A stretch of DNA of 64,000 nt, taken from Streptomyces sp. NRRL WC-3742 (GTDB lineage Bacteria; Actinomycetota; Actinomycetes; Streptomycetales; Streptomycetaceae). A model generated the notes under the pieces. It ran no database searches, had not been told where the DNA came from, and was given only the letters and a program-made list of their open reading frames with translations. The position numbers and the translations under genes are program-made. Shown piece by piece: positions 34,732 to 42,670 of this stretch (positions are counted from its first letter, which is position 1; every line of letters starts with the position of its first letter). The stretch lies in contig NZ_JOCF01000017.1 of NCBI RefSeq assembly GCF_000720635.1, positions 1-64,000 of the forward strand, read 5' to 3'.

Positions 34732-35649
34732 ATGACGAAGCATCAGTCCTGGAGCGCTGACCGCATTCCCGACCAGGCGGGGCGGGTGTTCGTGGTCACC
34801 GGGGCCAACAGCGGCCTCGGGCTGGAGACCACCCGGGCGATCGTCCGCAGCGGCGGGCACGTGATCCTCGCCGTACGGGACGAGGCCAAGGGGCGGGCCG
34901 CCGCCGAGCGGGTGGGCGGGTCCACGGAGGTGCGGCGGCTCGACCTCGCCGATCTGGAGTCGGTGCGGGCCTTCGCGGAGGGGGTGCGGGCGGAGCACAG
35001 CAGGGTGGACGTCCTGGTCAACAATGCCGGGGTGTTCGCGCCGCCGCGCACGCTCAGCGCCCAGGGGCACGAGCTGCAGTTCGCGGCCAACCACCTCGGG
35101 CACTTCGCCCTCACCGGGCTGCTGCTCGACCTGCTGGCGGAGGGGGAGGACCCCCGGGTGGTCACCGTCAGCTCGATCAACCACCGGCAGGGGCGGCTGG
35201 ACTTCGAGGACCTCGGAGGGGAGCGGCGGTACTCGCCGATGGGGCAGTACAACCGGTCGAAGCTGGCGAACGCGGTGTTCGGCGTGCAGCTGCACCGGCG
35301 GCTGGCTGCTGCCGGCAGCCCGGTGCGGAGCCTCCTGGCGCACCCGGGGTATGCGGCGACGAATATTCAGACGGGTGCGACGGGGGGACTGCTGAAGTTC
35401 CTGTTCGGGCGGCTGCTGATCCCGCTGGCCCAGGGGGCTGAGGCGGGCGCGCTGCCGCAGCTGTTCGCGGCGACGGCGCCGGAGGCGCGGGGCGGGCAGT
35501 TCATCGGGCCGGGCGGGCCGGGGGAGCTGCGGGGCGCTCCGGCGGTGGTGAAGCTCGCGCCGAGGGCGGCGGAGGAGGAGGTCGGGCGGCGCCTGTGGGA
35601 GGTGTCCGAGCGGCTGACGGACGTGCGGTACGGGCTGCCGGTGGGGTAG
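34732..35649 (+). CDS. SDR oxidoreductase, retinol-dehydrogenase-like
   Basis: A 305-aa classical short-chain dehydrogenase. Motifs: TGANSGLG (about 23-30), the cofactor strand ending RDEAKGR (favours NADP), NNAG (near 96), catalytic Ser in VSSINH and Y-N-R-S-K (YxxxK). It resembles the light-dependent protochlorophyllide/WW-domain-oxidoreductase subgroup in which such SDRs reduce hydrophobic carbonyls. Substrate unknown. The divergent TetR gene probably controls it. Confidence 0.88.
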   Translation: MTKHQSWSADRIPDQAGRVFVVTGANSGLGLETTRAIVRSGGHVILAVRDEAKGRAAAERVGGSTEVRRLDLADLESVRAFAEGVRAEHSRVDVLVNNAGVFAPPRTLSAQGHELQFAANHLGHFALTGLLLDLLAEGEDPRVVTVSSINHRQGRLDFEDLGGERRYSPMGQYNRSKLANAVFGVQLHRRLAAAGSPVRSLLAHPGYAATNIQTGATGGLLKFLFGRLLIPLAQGAEAGALPQLFAATAPEARGGQFIGPGGPGELRGAPAVVKLAPRAAEEEVGRRLWEVSERLTDVRYGLPVG

Positions 35650-35705
35650 CGGCTCCGGGCCCGAGGGGGTGCCGCCCCGCCTGCCGGGCGGGGCGGCAGG
35701 CGGCT

Positions 35706-36290
35706 CTATCCCCGCATCAGGGTGGCGAGTTCGGCGGTGGCGATGACCTCGGCCCTGGTGGGGAGGACGCGGCGGAGCAGGACGTCGTGCGCCTCGGGGT
35801 CCGGGTCGGCGACGGCGTCCGCGAGGACGTGGAGGCGGTAGTCGCGGTCGGCCGCGTCGAGGACGGTGGCGAGGACGGCGCCGCCGGTGCTCAGGCCGCC
35901 GACGAGCAGGGTGGTGATGCCGCGTTCGCGCAGCTGGTGGTCGAGGTCGGTGGTGGAGAGGGCGCCGGTGCGGGTCTTGCGGACGAGGAGGTCGCCGTCG
36001 CGGGGTGCCAGGCGGGGGTGGACGGCGGTGGACGGGTCCTCGTGGTGCAGGGCGCGGTGCCGGCCGATCGGGGCGAAGGCGCGGTTGGCGGCCGGGATCG
36101 CCGCCCAGTCGGCCTCGGTGAAGCCGAGGCGTACATGGGCGACGAGCCCGCCGGCGGCTCGGACCTCGGCGATGGCCGCCTCGACCCGCTCGAGCAGGGC
36201 GTCGGCGTCGGCGGAGGGCAGCGCGGCGAGGACGGCGGGCTGGACGTCCAGGACGAGCAGGGCGGTGTGGGCGGGGACGAGGGTGCTCAT
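35706..36290 (-). CDS. Isochorismatase-like hydrolase without catalytic cysteine
   Basis: A 194-aa isochorismatase-fold protein. D15 (LLVLDVQ) and K105 (VRKTRTGAL) are kept, but the position of the nucleophilic cysteine in nicotinamidase-like members is A138 (GLSTGGAVL). Members without the Cys include true isochorismatases, which hydrolyse an enol ether, so this is either such an enzyme or an inactive one. The gene follows the MFS gene by 18 bp, indicating an operon under the divergent LysR regulator. Confidence 0.82.
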   Translation of the reverse strand: MSTLVPAHTALLVLDVQPAVLAALPSADADALLERVEAAIAEVRAAGGLVAHVRLGFTEADWAAIPAANRAFAPIGRHRALHHEDPSTAVHPRLAPRDGDLLVRKTRTGALSTTDLDHQLRERGITTLLVGGLSTGGAVLATVLDAADRDYRLHVLADAVADPDPEAHDVLLRRVLPTRAEVIATAELATLMRG

Positions 36291-36308
36291 GCGGGTGGCT
36301 CTCCTGGT

Positions 36309-37532
36309 TCAGGCGTTGGCGGGTTCCGGCGTCGGGGTCTTCGCGGGGCGGGGGAGCAGCAGCGGGGTGAGGAGGATGAGCAGTCCGGCGGCGGCGAGGG
36401 CGGTGCGGGGGCTGGTGGCGTCGGCGAGCAGTCCGCCGAGTGCGGTGCAGGCGGCGATGGCGGCCTGTTGGCCGATGGACCAGGCGGTGAGGGTGCGGGC
36501 GACGAGGTGTGAGGGGGTCTGTTCGAGCCGGTAGGTGGCGAGTACCGGCATGAACAGGCTCATGTGGACGATGATCGCCAGCTCGACGGCGATCACGGTG
36601 AGCAGCCCGAGGACGCCGGGGCGGACGAGGACCAGTCCGATCAGCCAGACGGCGCGCAGGGTGCCGACCGTCCGCAGGACGCGGCTCTGCCCGTAGCGGG
36701 CCACGACCCGGCCGGCCAGTCGGGAGCCGATCAGTCCGCCGAAGCAGGGGGCGGCGAAGGCGAGGGCGTACTGCCAGGCGGGGAAGTGGAGTTGGCGCAG
36801 GAGGAGGACGGCGAGCAGCGGTTCGGTGGACATGATGAGGCCGGAGACGAGCAGGTTGTTGAGGTGGAGCGCGCGCAGTCCGGGGTGGCCGAACAGGTGG
36901 CGCCAGCCGTCCAGCAGTCCGGCGCCGGTGCGGGGTTCGGGCCGGCGGGGTGCCTCCTCCCGGCCGCCGATCGACGTGATGCCGAGGGCGGAGAGCAGGT
37001 AGCTGAGCCCGTCCGCGACCACGGTGACGACGGGCCCGAACAGTCCGATCGCCGCCCCGCCGAGCGGTGGGCCGATCGCGATGGAGCTCCAGTTCGTGGA
37101 CTCGAAGCGGGAGTTGGCCGTGAGCAGGCCGTCCGGCGGGACGAGGGCCTTGAGGAAGGCGCCGCTCGCCGCGTTGAAGGCGATCTTCGCGGCGGCGACC
37201 ACGGCCGAGACCGCCAGCAGGTGGGCGAAGCCGAGCCGGCCTAAGGCGTACGCGAGCGGGATCGTCGCCAGCGCGGCGAAGCGGAGGAGGTCCATCGCGA
37301 TCATGACCGGCCGTTTGCGGCGGTACTCCACCCACGGCGCGAGCGGCACCGCGATCAGCGCCCCCACGGCCGGCCCCACCGCCGAGAGGACGGACACCTC
37401 GGCGGGGCTCGCGTGCAGCGCCAGGACGGCGATCAGCGGGAACGCCCCGAACCCCAGCCCCGACCCGTACGCGCTCACCGCGTACGCCGCCCACAGTCGG
37501 CCGAACGGCCGGCCGAGCTGCTTCCTGGCCAT
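36309..37532 (-). CDS. MFS transporter with a TTA codon
   Basis: A 407-aa major facilitator with about 12 transmembrane helices, of the type seen in drug or metabolite efflux. I chose the ATG at 37532, which has GAGGGG about 8 nt upstream, over one eight codons earlier. Residue 97 (Y-A-L-G-R-L-G-F) is encoded by TTA at 37242-37244, so translation should depend on the bldA tRNA and be limited to later growth. It is divergent from the LysR gene and is followed by the isochorismatase-like gene. Substrate unknown. Confidence 0.88.
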   Translation of the reverse strand: MARKQLGRPFGRLWAAYAVSAYGSGLGFGAFPLIAVLALHASPAEVSVLSAVGPAVGALIAVPLAPWVEYRRKRPVMIAMDLLRFAALATIPLAYALGRLGFAHLLAVSAVVAAAKIAFNAASGAFLKALVPPDGLLTANSRFESTNWSSIAIGPPLGGAAIGLFGPVVTVVADGLSYLLSALGITSIGGREEAPRRPEPRTGAGLLDGWRHLFGHPGLRALHLNNLLVSGLIMSTEPLLAVLLLRQLHFPAWQYALAFAAPCFGGLIGSRLAGRVVARYGQSRVLRTVGTLRAVWLIGLVLVRPGVLGLLTVIAVELAIIVHMSLFMPVLATYRLEQTPSHLVARTLTAWSIGQQAAIAACTALGGLLADATSPRTALAAAGLLILLTPLLLPRPAKTPTPEPANA

Positions 37533-37604
37533 CCTGTTCACCCCTCGATCGAACAAACGGAAGTTGATCGGGGAGAGCTAACCGAGCGGCGTACGGGCCG
37601 GTCA

Positions 37605-37643
37605 AACAACCGATCCGCGTCCTCTCCACAACCCCTGGTTGTT
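37605..37643. promoter_or_regulatory. Inverted repeat between LysR and MFS genes
   Basis: AACAACC (37605-37611) and GGTTGTT (37637-37643) form a perfect 7-bp inverted repeat 17 bp before the LysR GTG. LysR proteins usually bind such spaced inverted repeats between divergent genes. Confidence 0.45.
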
Positions 37644-37660
37644 CAGTAGGGTGGCTCCTC

Positions 37661-38599
37661 GTGGATCTCGAAGCAGTGCGGACCTTCGCCGCGGTCGCCG
37701 AGGCGGGCCAGTTCCAGAAGGCCGCCGTCGACCTGTCGCTCACCCAGCAGGCCGTCTCCAAGCGCATCGCCACGCTGGAGCGCGACCTCGGCGTCCGGCT
37801 GTTCGCCCGGACGCCGCGCGGCGCCGAACTCACCATCGACGGGCAGGCGTTCCTGCCGCACGCGCGCGAGCTGCTGCGCGTCGCCGAGCGGGCGGCGGCG
37901 TCCGTGCGGGCCGGTCGGCGGCCGCTTCGGGTCGACGTGCTGAGCTCGCGCGGCGCGACGGCCGGCCTGGTGCGCGGCTTCCACGGCGCGCACCCCGAGG
38001 TCGATCTCGACGTGCTGATGCTGTTCGACATCGACCGGGCCGTCGAGGCCCTGCGAAGCGGCTCGATCGACGCGACCTTCCGCGCCGTCGGCGCGCCCGG
38101 CCGGCCCCTGCCCGAGGACCTCGCCTCCGCGCGGGTGCTCGACGAGCCGCTCCAGCTGATGACCGGCCCGGGGCACGCGCTGGCGGGGGAGAAGTCGGTG
38201 ACCGTCGCCGATCTCGTCGGGCACCGGATCTGGATGCCCGGCATCACCCCCGGTACCGAGTGGGCCGCGTACTACGAGGACCTCGTCGCCGAGTTCGGCC
38301 TCACCATCGAGGCCACCGGCCCCAACTTCGGCGCGGACGCCCTGCTGGACACCGTCGCCGACACCCCGGCCCTGGCCACCTTCATGGGCGCGTACGCCCG
38401 TGTCGTCTGGCCCGCCGGGTACGGGCTGCGCCTGATCCCCGTCGTCGACCCGGTGCCCGTCTACCCGCACTCGCTGCTGTGGCACCGCGACAACCCGCAC
38501 CCCGCCCTGGCCACCCTGCGCGAGCACCTCGCCACCGCGGCTCCGGCGCCCGGAGCCGCGGGGACGTGGGTGCCGCGGTGGACGCCCGTAATCGACTGA
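37661..38599 (+). CDS. LysR-family regulator
   Basis: A 312-aa LysR regulator: N-terminal winged helix (about 1-60, MDLEAVRTFAAVAEAGQFQKAAVDLSLTQQAVSKRI in short pieces) and a periplasmic-binding-like effector domain from about 90. GTG is used as start. Divergent transcription from the MFS-isochorismatase operon implies it controls that operon. The effector is unknown. The end is followed by about 130 bp and then fabV on the same strand. Confidence 0.9.
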   Translation: MDLEAVRTFAAVAEAGQFQKAAVDLSLTQQAVSKRIATLERDLGVRLFARTPRGAELTIDGQAFLPHARELLRVAERAAASVRAGRRPLRVDVLSSRGATAGLVRGFHGAHPEVDLDVLMLFDIDRAVEALRSGSIDATFRAVGAPGRPLPEDLASARVLDEPLQLMTGPGHALAGEKSVTVADLVGHRIWMPGITPGTEWAAYYEDLVAEFGLTIEATGPNFGADALLDTVADTPALATFMGAYARVVWPAGYGLRLIPVVDPVPVYPHSLLWHRDNPHPALATLREHLATAAPAPGAAGTWVPRWTPVID

Positions 38600-38727
38600 G
38601 GCGACCGACCGCAAGGGCGATCCCGACAAGCGCGGGGCGCATCCTCGGTGGTGCCCTGGCAGCGGTTGTGGACCGCGACATGGTTACGATCCGAACAAGG
38701 ACACCTGGAGAAGAGGGCAAGCACCGC

Positions 38728-39918
38728 GTGAGCACGCAGCAGATCACCCCCAAGCAGCGGGGCTACCTGATCGTCAACTCCCACCCCGCCGGCAGCGCGG
38801 CCACCGTCGAGCGGCTCTGGGAGGGCCTCGAGCCCGCCTCCGGCGACCGGCGCCCGGTCGCCCTGGTGCTCGGCTCCAGCGCGGGCTACGGCCTGTCCAT
38901 CCTCCTGGCGGGCCTGCGCCGCCACGGCATCCGGGGCGTCGGCGTCGCCTACGAGACCCCCGCCAGCGAGCGCCGCACCGCCACCGCCGGCTGGTACCGC
39001 ACGGCCGCCGGCGCCGAGCTGATCGAGCGGGACGGCGGCGACTTCACGTTCGTCAACGCCGACGCCTACGCGGACGCCACCCGTACGGACGTCCTCAAGC
39101 TGGTCGCCGACCGCTACGGCAAGGTCGACTACCTGATCTACTCGCTCGCCTCCCCGCGGCGCACCGACCCGGCCACCGGCGAGGTCCACCACTCCGTCAT
39201 CAAGCCGATCGGCGGCGCCTACACCTCGGCGTCCCTGGTCTTCGAGGACGGCGCGCCGCAGATCGGCAGCGTCGACCTCACCCCGGCCGACGAGGCCGAG
39301 CGCGCCGCCACCGTCAAGGTCATGGGCGGCGAGGACTGGCAGCTGTGGGTGAAGGCCCTCGCCGAGGCCGACCTCCTCGCCGACGGCTTCACCACCGCCG
39401 CGCTCTCCTACGTCGGCTCCGAGATCACCGCCCCCGTCTACCGCCAGGGCACCATCGGCGCGGCCAAGGAGCACCTGGAGGCCACCGCGCACCGGCTGCA
39501 GACGGAGCTGGGCGAGCGCGGCCGGGCTTACACCGTCGTGGCCGGCGCGGCCGTCACCCAGGCGTCGACGGCGATCCCGTCCATCGCCCTCTACACCTCG
39601 CTGCTGCGCAACGTCCTTGGCGAGGACGGCTGGCGCACCACTGCCGACCAGGCCGTGGACCTGTGGGAGCAGCTGACGGGCGCGCGGGAGCTGAACCTGG
39701 ACGGGCAGGGGCGCATCCGCCTCGACGGCTGGGAGCTGGACGGCACCGTGCAGGAGCGCGTGCGCGAGCTGTGGGCGGACCCGGCGGCGGCGCTGGCGGC
39801 CGAGCCGGCCGGGGCGGCGTGGTTCTACCAGCAGTTCCGGGAGCTGTACGGCTGGGACGTGCCCGGCGTCGACTACGAGGCCGTGGTCGAGACGGCGGTG
39901 GCCTGGCCTTCGCGGTAG
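38728..39918 (+). CDS. fabV: Trans-2-enoyl-ACP/CoA reductase FabV
   Basis: A 396-aa FabV-type enoyl reductase that carries out the last reduction of fatty-acid elongation or acts on enoyl-CoA, and in other bacteria confers triclosan tolerance. The beginning TPKQRGYLIVNSHPAG, the nucleotide-binding GSSAGYGLS (49-57) and the Y238-x8-K247 active-site pair are all present; length is right for the family. The start is GTG with AGAGGG upstream. In actinomycetes FabI-type enzymes are more usual, so this may be an accessory copy. Confidence 0.94.
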   Translation: MSTQQITPKQRGYLIVNSHPAGSAATVERLWEGLEPASGDRRPVALVLGSSAGYGLSILLAGLRRHGIRGVGVAYETPASERRTATAGWYRTAAGAELIERDGGDFTFVNADAYADATRTDVLKLVADRYGKVDYLIYSLASPRRTDPATGEVHHSVIKPIGGAYTSASLVFEDGAPQIGSVDLTPADEAERAATVKVMGGEDWQLWVKALAEADLLADGFTTAALSYVGSEITAPVYRQGTIGAAKEHLEATAHRLQTELGERGRAYTVVAGAAVTQASTAIPSIALYTSLLRNVLGEDGWRTTADQAVDLWEQLTGARELNLDGQGRIRLDGWELDGTVQERVRELWADPAAALAAEPAGAAWFYQQFRELYGWDVPGVDYEAVVETAVAWPSR

Positions 39919-39969
39919 TCGCGTCCTGGTGGCCCCGGCCCGCTCGTCGTCGCGAGCGGGTCGGGGCTT

Positions 39970-40575
39970 CTACGTGCCCGGGAGCAGGGTGGCGAGGGCG
40001 GTGCGCAGCAGGAACGCCTCGGCGCGGTCCCAGGACCAGCCGTTCTCGACGACCAGGGTGCGCCAGCTGCCCGGGCCGAACCAGAACCAGAGGAGGTCCG
40101 CGGTCTCCTCCGCCTGTCCCAGGGCGTGCAGGTGCTGGGCGGTGGCGTCGAGGGCGGTGCGGTAGGAGGCGGTGGCGCGCTCCCAGAGGGCCTCGCCGTC
40201 CTCGTGGGAGGGCAGCGCCTTGTGGATCGCCTCGTGCACGGTGAACATGCTCTCGTTCCCGGCCCGGGTGCCGCGGGCCAGCGCGGTGAGGGTGGCCTCC
40301 TGGCTCTGCGCGGCGAGTACGTCGCGCATCGCCCGCTCCTCGCCGGAGGACCGTACGGCGGTGTCGACGATCTCGTTGAGGATGTCGCCCTTGCTCCCGG
40401 CGCTGGCGAACACGGCCTTGGCGGAGACGCCCGCGTCGGCGGCGATGTCGGCGACGGTGACCCGGCCGTAGCCGCGCTCGGCGAACAGCCGGGTCGCCGA
40501 CCCGAGGATCTGGGCGCGGGTCCGGGCGGCGGCCTGCTCCCGCAAGGGGGAGACGTACCTGCGTTTGGTCGGCAT
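39970..40575 (-). CDS. TetR-family repressor
   Basis: A 201-aa TetR regulator with a basic N-terminus and helix-turn-helix (about 20-62, VTVADIAADAGVSAKAVFASAGSK) and an effector domain. It is divergent from the SnoaL-like gene, and a perfect palindrome lies between the two starts. Repression of the neighbour and of itself is inferred. The inducer is unknown. Confidence 0.9.
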   Translation of the reverse strand: MPTKRRYVSPLREQAAARTRAQILGSATRLFAERGYGRVTVADIAADAGVSAKAVFASAGSKGDILNEIVDTAVRSSGEERAMRDVLAAQSQEATLTALARGTRAGNESMFTVHEAIHKALPSHEDGEALWERATASYRTALDATAQHLHALGQAEETADLLWFWFGPGSWRTLVVENGWSWDRAEAFLLRTALATLLPGT

Positions 40576-40604
40576 GGGATCAGCCTAGCTTCGAAAAGTG
40601 CTGG

Positions 40605-40619
40605 ACCTATTCAATAGGT
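40605..40619. promoter_or_regulatory. Perfect palindromic operator, TetR/SnoaL-like pair
   Basis: ACCTATT-C-AATAGGT is a 15-bp perfect palindrome, 30 bp from the TetR start and 66 bp before the SnoaL-like gene. Its low GC content stands out from the surroundings. It is the obvious binding site for the TetR protein. Confidence 0.72.
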
Positions 40620-40685
40620 GGTGAGTAACCTGAATATCGGTCAGGGCGGGGACGTGCCCCGCCCTCCTGAGAGAGGACCCGAACC

Positions 40686-41243
40686 ATGGGAATGACACCC
40701 GAGGACCTGGCCCGCGGCCTCTTCGACGTCCTGGCCACCGGCGACCCGGCCCTGGCCGCGGAGGTCGTCCACCCGGACTTCGTCAACCGCGAAGCCGTCG
40801 TCTCCCCCGCCGCCTGCTCCCTCCCCGGCCCCGCCGGCGCCCTCGCCTCCGGCGCGTGGCTGCGCGCGGCCTTCAGCGACCTGGGCTTCCCCGTCACGGC
40901 CGTGGTCCACGAGGGCGACCAGGTGTGGATACGGCTGCGCATGGTCGGCCGGCACACCGGACCGTTCGTGCGGTACCGCGACGGGCAGCTCGACCAGGCG
41001 ATCCCGCCCACGGGAGTGGAGATCGACACCGACCAGGTGCACGTACTCCACCTGCGGGACGGCAAGGTCGTGCGCCACGAGGCCGTCCGCGACGACCTCA
41101 CCCTGCTCGGCCAGTTCGGCATCTTCCCGCCCAACCCCGCCACCCTGCAGGTCATCGAGGACTGGCAGAGCGACGGCCGCGCGGTCGAGGCCGCCGCCCG
41201 TATCTCCGAATCAGCCATGAAGGCGGCGGATTCGGCCCTCTGA
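40686..41243 (+). CDS. SnoaL-like/ester cyclase-fold protein
   Basis: A 185-aa NTF2/SnoaL-like protein: early helix with MTPEDLARGLFDVLATGDPALAAEVVHPDFVNRE, then beta strands VVHEGDQVWIRLRMVGRHTGPF and VHVLHLRDGKVVRHEAVRDD. Proteins of this fold act as cyclases, hydrolases or binding proteins; no specific catalytic residues can be assigned. GAGAGGACC precedes the ATG. Control by the divergent TetR protein is likely. The first copy of the hairpin repeat ends the gene. Confidence 0.8.
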   Translation: MGMTPEDLARGLFDVLATGDPALAAEVVHPDFVNREAVVSPAACSLPGPAGALASGAWLRAAFSDLGFPVTAVVHEGDQVWIRLRMVGRHTGPFVRYRDGQLDQAIPPTGVEIDTDQVHVLHLRDGKVVRHEAVRDDLTLLGQFGIFPPNPATLQVIEDWQSDGRAVEAAARISESAMKAADSAL

Positions 41244-41256
41244 GGGGGAGTCGGTC

Positions 41257-41289
41257 GCACGAGAAGTCGGCCCCGCCGACTTCTCGTGC
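41257..41289. repeat. Hairpin repeat, copy 1
   Basis: GCACGAGAAGTCGGC pairs perfectly with 41275-41289 across a CCC loop, a 15-bp stem 14 nt after the SnoaL-like stop. The core GAAGTCGGC-N3-GCCGACTTC recurs at 43461 and 44094. It probably acts as a terminator. Confidence 0.85.
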
Positions 41290-41404
41290 AGTGGCCGGGG
41301 GCGTACCGGCGCGGTCGGGTTGCGGGCCGGAGGCGGAGGGGTAGAGGCGCCCTCGCCGACTTCCGGCCCCTCACCCCACTCCTCGATCAAGGAGACCGGC
41401 ACCC

Positions 41405-42325
41405 ATGCTGAGGATCACCGCGGACATCTACTCCGGCCGACCCAACCCCGTGGCGGACATCGACGACGAGGCGGAGGCGCGCGCCGCCCTCCGCGAACTG
41501 GCGAGGGACCGGGACCTGCTCTCCGGCGCCCGGTCCACCGAGGCGCAGACGGGTGGCCTGGGCCTGCGGGGCTTATGGCTGGAGACCTTCGACGATGAGC
41601 TCGCCCGCGACTTCGACGTGGAGCCCCGGGTCTTCCTCCCCGCCGGGGCACAGGCGGGCCGCGGCCGGGCGGCGGAGGTCGCCGAACGGCTGATCGCCAC
41701 CGCGGACTGGCGCGAGGCGCCCGAGACGCTCACCGGCGAAGCACTGCCGGTCGAGGAGGACTTCCGGGAGTTCCTGCTCGGCCAACTCGGCGGCGGCCGG
41801 ATCTCCGCGACGGACCAGGTCGGACCGGCGGGCGGCGAGCAGGGCGAGGAGGGCCTCTCGGTCACCTGCCAGATCGAGTTCGCGGCCTTCAACCCCGGGT
41901 TCTGGAACAACGACCCGAACGTCATGGCCCACAACAACTGCTACAACTACGCCAGCAACTGGCGCACCAACACCTTCGCCCAGCCCGGGCGCGGCTGCGG
42001 CAACATGTACCACCAGATCACCTGTGCCGAGGTCGGCCGAGGGGCGCTCTGCGACGGGATGCACCACCGGTTCGACTGCTTCCCCGACAGCGAGAAGCCG
42101 CGCTGCCTCGTCGCCCTGGTCCTCATCCCCGGCGGACGCGACTACCACTGGTACCGCAAGCAGAAGGAGGGCTTCTGGGGCCACAAGCCGGGCGGGACGG
42201 CGGCCCGCAACTACGACAACAGCGGGCACGTGATCACCAACCCGGAGACGGCGGACCGCGGGCCCTACACGATCTTCTGCGGCTACTTCTACGGCTGCAA
42301 CAGCCAACGGCGAAGGATCAACTGA
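41405..42325 (+). CDS. SGRPNP-domain protein with Cys-rich putative hydrolase domain
   Basis: I do not recognise an established family for this 306-aa protein. The N-terminal ~110 residues begin D-I-Y-S-G-R-P-N-P (7-15) and share that motif and a G-L-G-x-R-G-L stretch with the next gene. After a linker, the C-terminal part (about 160-306) has NNCYNYA (C179), VALVLIPGGRDYHWYR (H248) and HKPGG, a spacing like a Cys-His hydrolase of the papain/NlpC kind; this is inference. It has nine cysteines but no signal peptide. Leu57 is a TTA codon (41573-41575), so bldA dependence is expected. AAGGAG precedes the ATG. Confidence 0.75.
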   Translation: MLRITADIYSGRPNPVADIDDEAEARAALRELARDRDLLSGARSTEAQTGGLGLRGLWLETFDDELARDFDVEPRVFLPAGAQAGRGRAAEVAERLIATADWREAPETLTGEALPVEEDFREFLLGQLGGGRISATDQVGPAGGEQGEEGLSVTCQIEFAAFNPGFWNNDPNVMAHNNCYNYASNWRTNTFAQPGRGCGNMYHQITCAEVGRGALCDGMHHRFDCFPDSEKPRCLVALVLIPGGRDYHWYRKQKEGFWGHKPGGTAARNYDNSGHVITNPETADRGPYTIFCGYFYGCNSQRRRIN

Positions 42326-42328
42326 CGA

Positions 42329-42655
42329 ATGCTCGTGGAAGTCGACCTCTACAGCGGCCGGCCGAATCCGCGGTTCGTGCTGGCAGCCGCCGTCGAAGGG
42401 GAGTTGAGGCACCGGATCGCGCTACTGGCGCCGACGGGCGGGACCGGCCCACCGGAGGTCGGGCTCGGCTACCGGGGGCTGCGCACACAGGAGTTCCTCG
42501 TGTTCGGCGGCCTGGTGACTGTACGGGGAGCCGACGGACCGGTCCGGTGGCTGCGGGACCCCGGACGGGCGCTGGAACGCTGGCTCCTCGACCAGGGCGC
42601 GGGGGAGTTGGACGCCGAGGTCCTCACGACGGTCCGCCGGGAGCTCGCGCGGTAG
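42329..42655 (+). CDS. Stand-alone SGRPNP-domain protein
   Basis: A 108-aa protein that starts D-L-Y-S-G-R-P-N-P at residues 6-14 and has GLGYRGL later, clearly related to the N-terminal domain of the preceding gene but without its Cys-rich part. It contains no cysteine, signal peptide or membrane segment. The ATG comes 3 nt after the previous stop, implying coupled translation, and the SseB-like gene follows 15 bp later. A role as partner or immunity-like protein for its neighbour is possible but not shown. Confidence 0.72.
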   Translation: MLVEVDLYSGRPNPRFVLAAAVEGELRHRIALLAPTGGTGPPEVGLGYRGLRTQEFLVFGGLVTVRGADGPVRWLRDPGRALERWLLDQGAGELDAEVLTTVRRELAR

Positions 42656-42670
42656 CACTACGCTGCACGG

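Noticed and set aside
41350..41375. A fourth copy of the GAAGTCGGC hairpin repeat
   Set aside because: Only a half-site (GCCGACTTCC) is present with no complementary arm.
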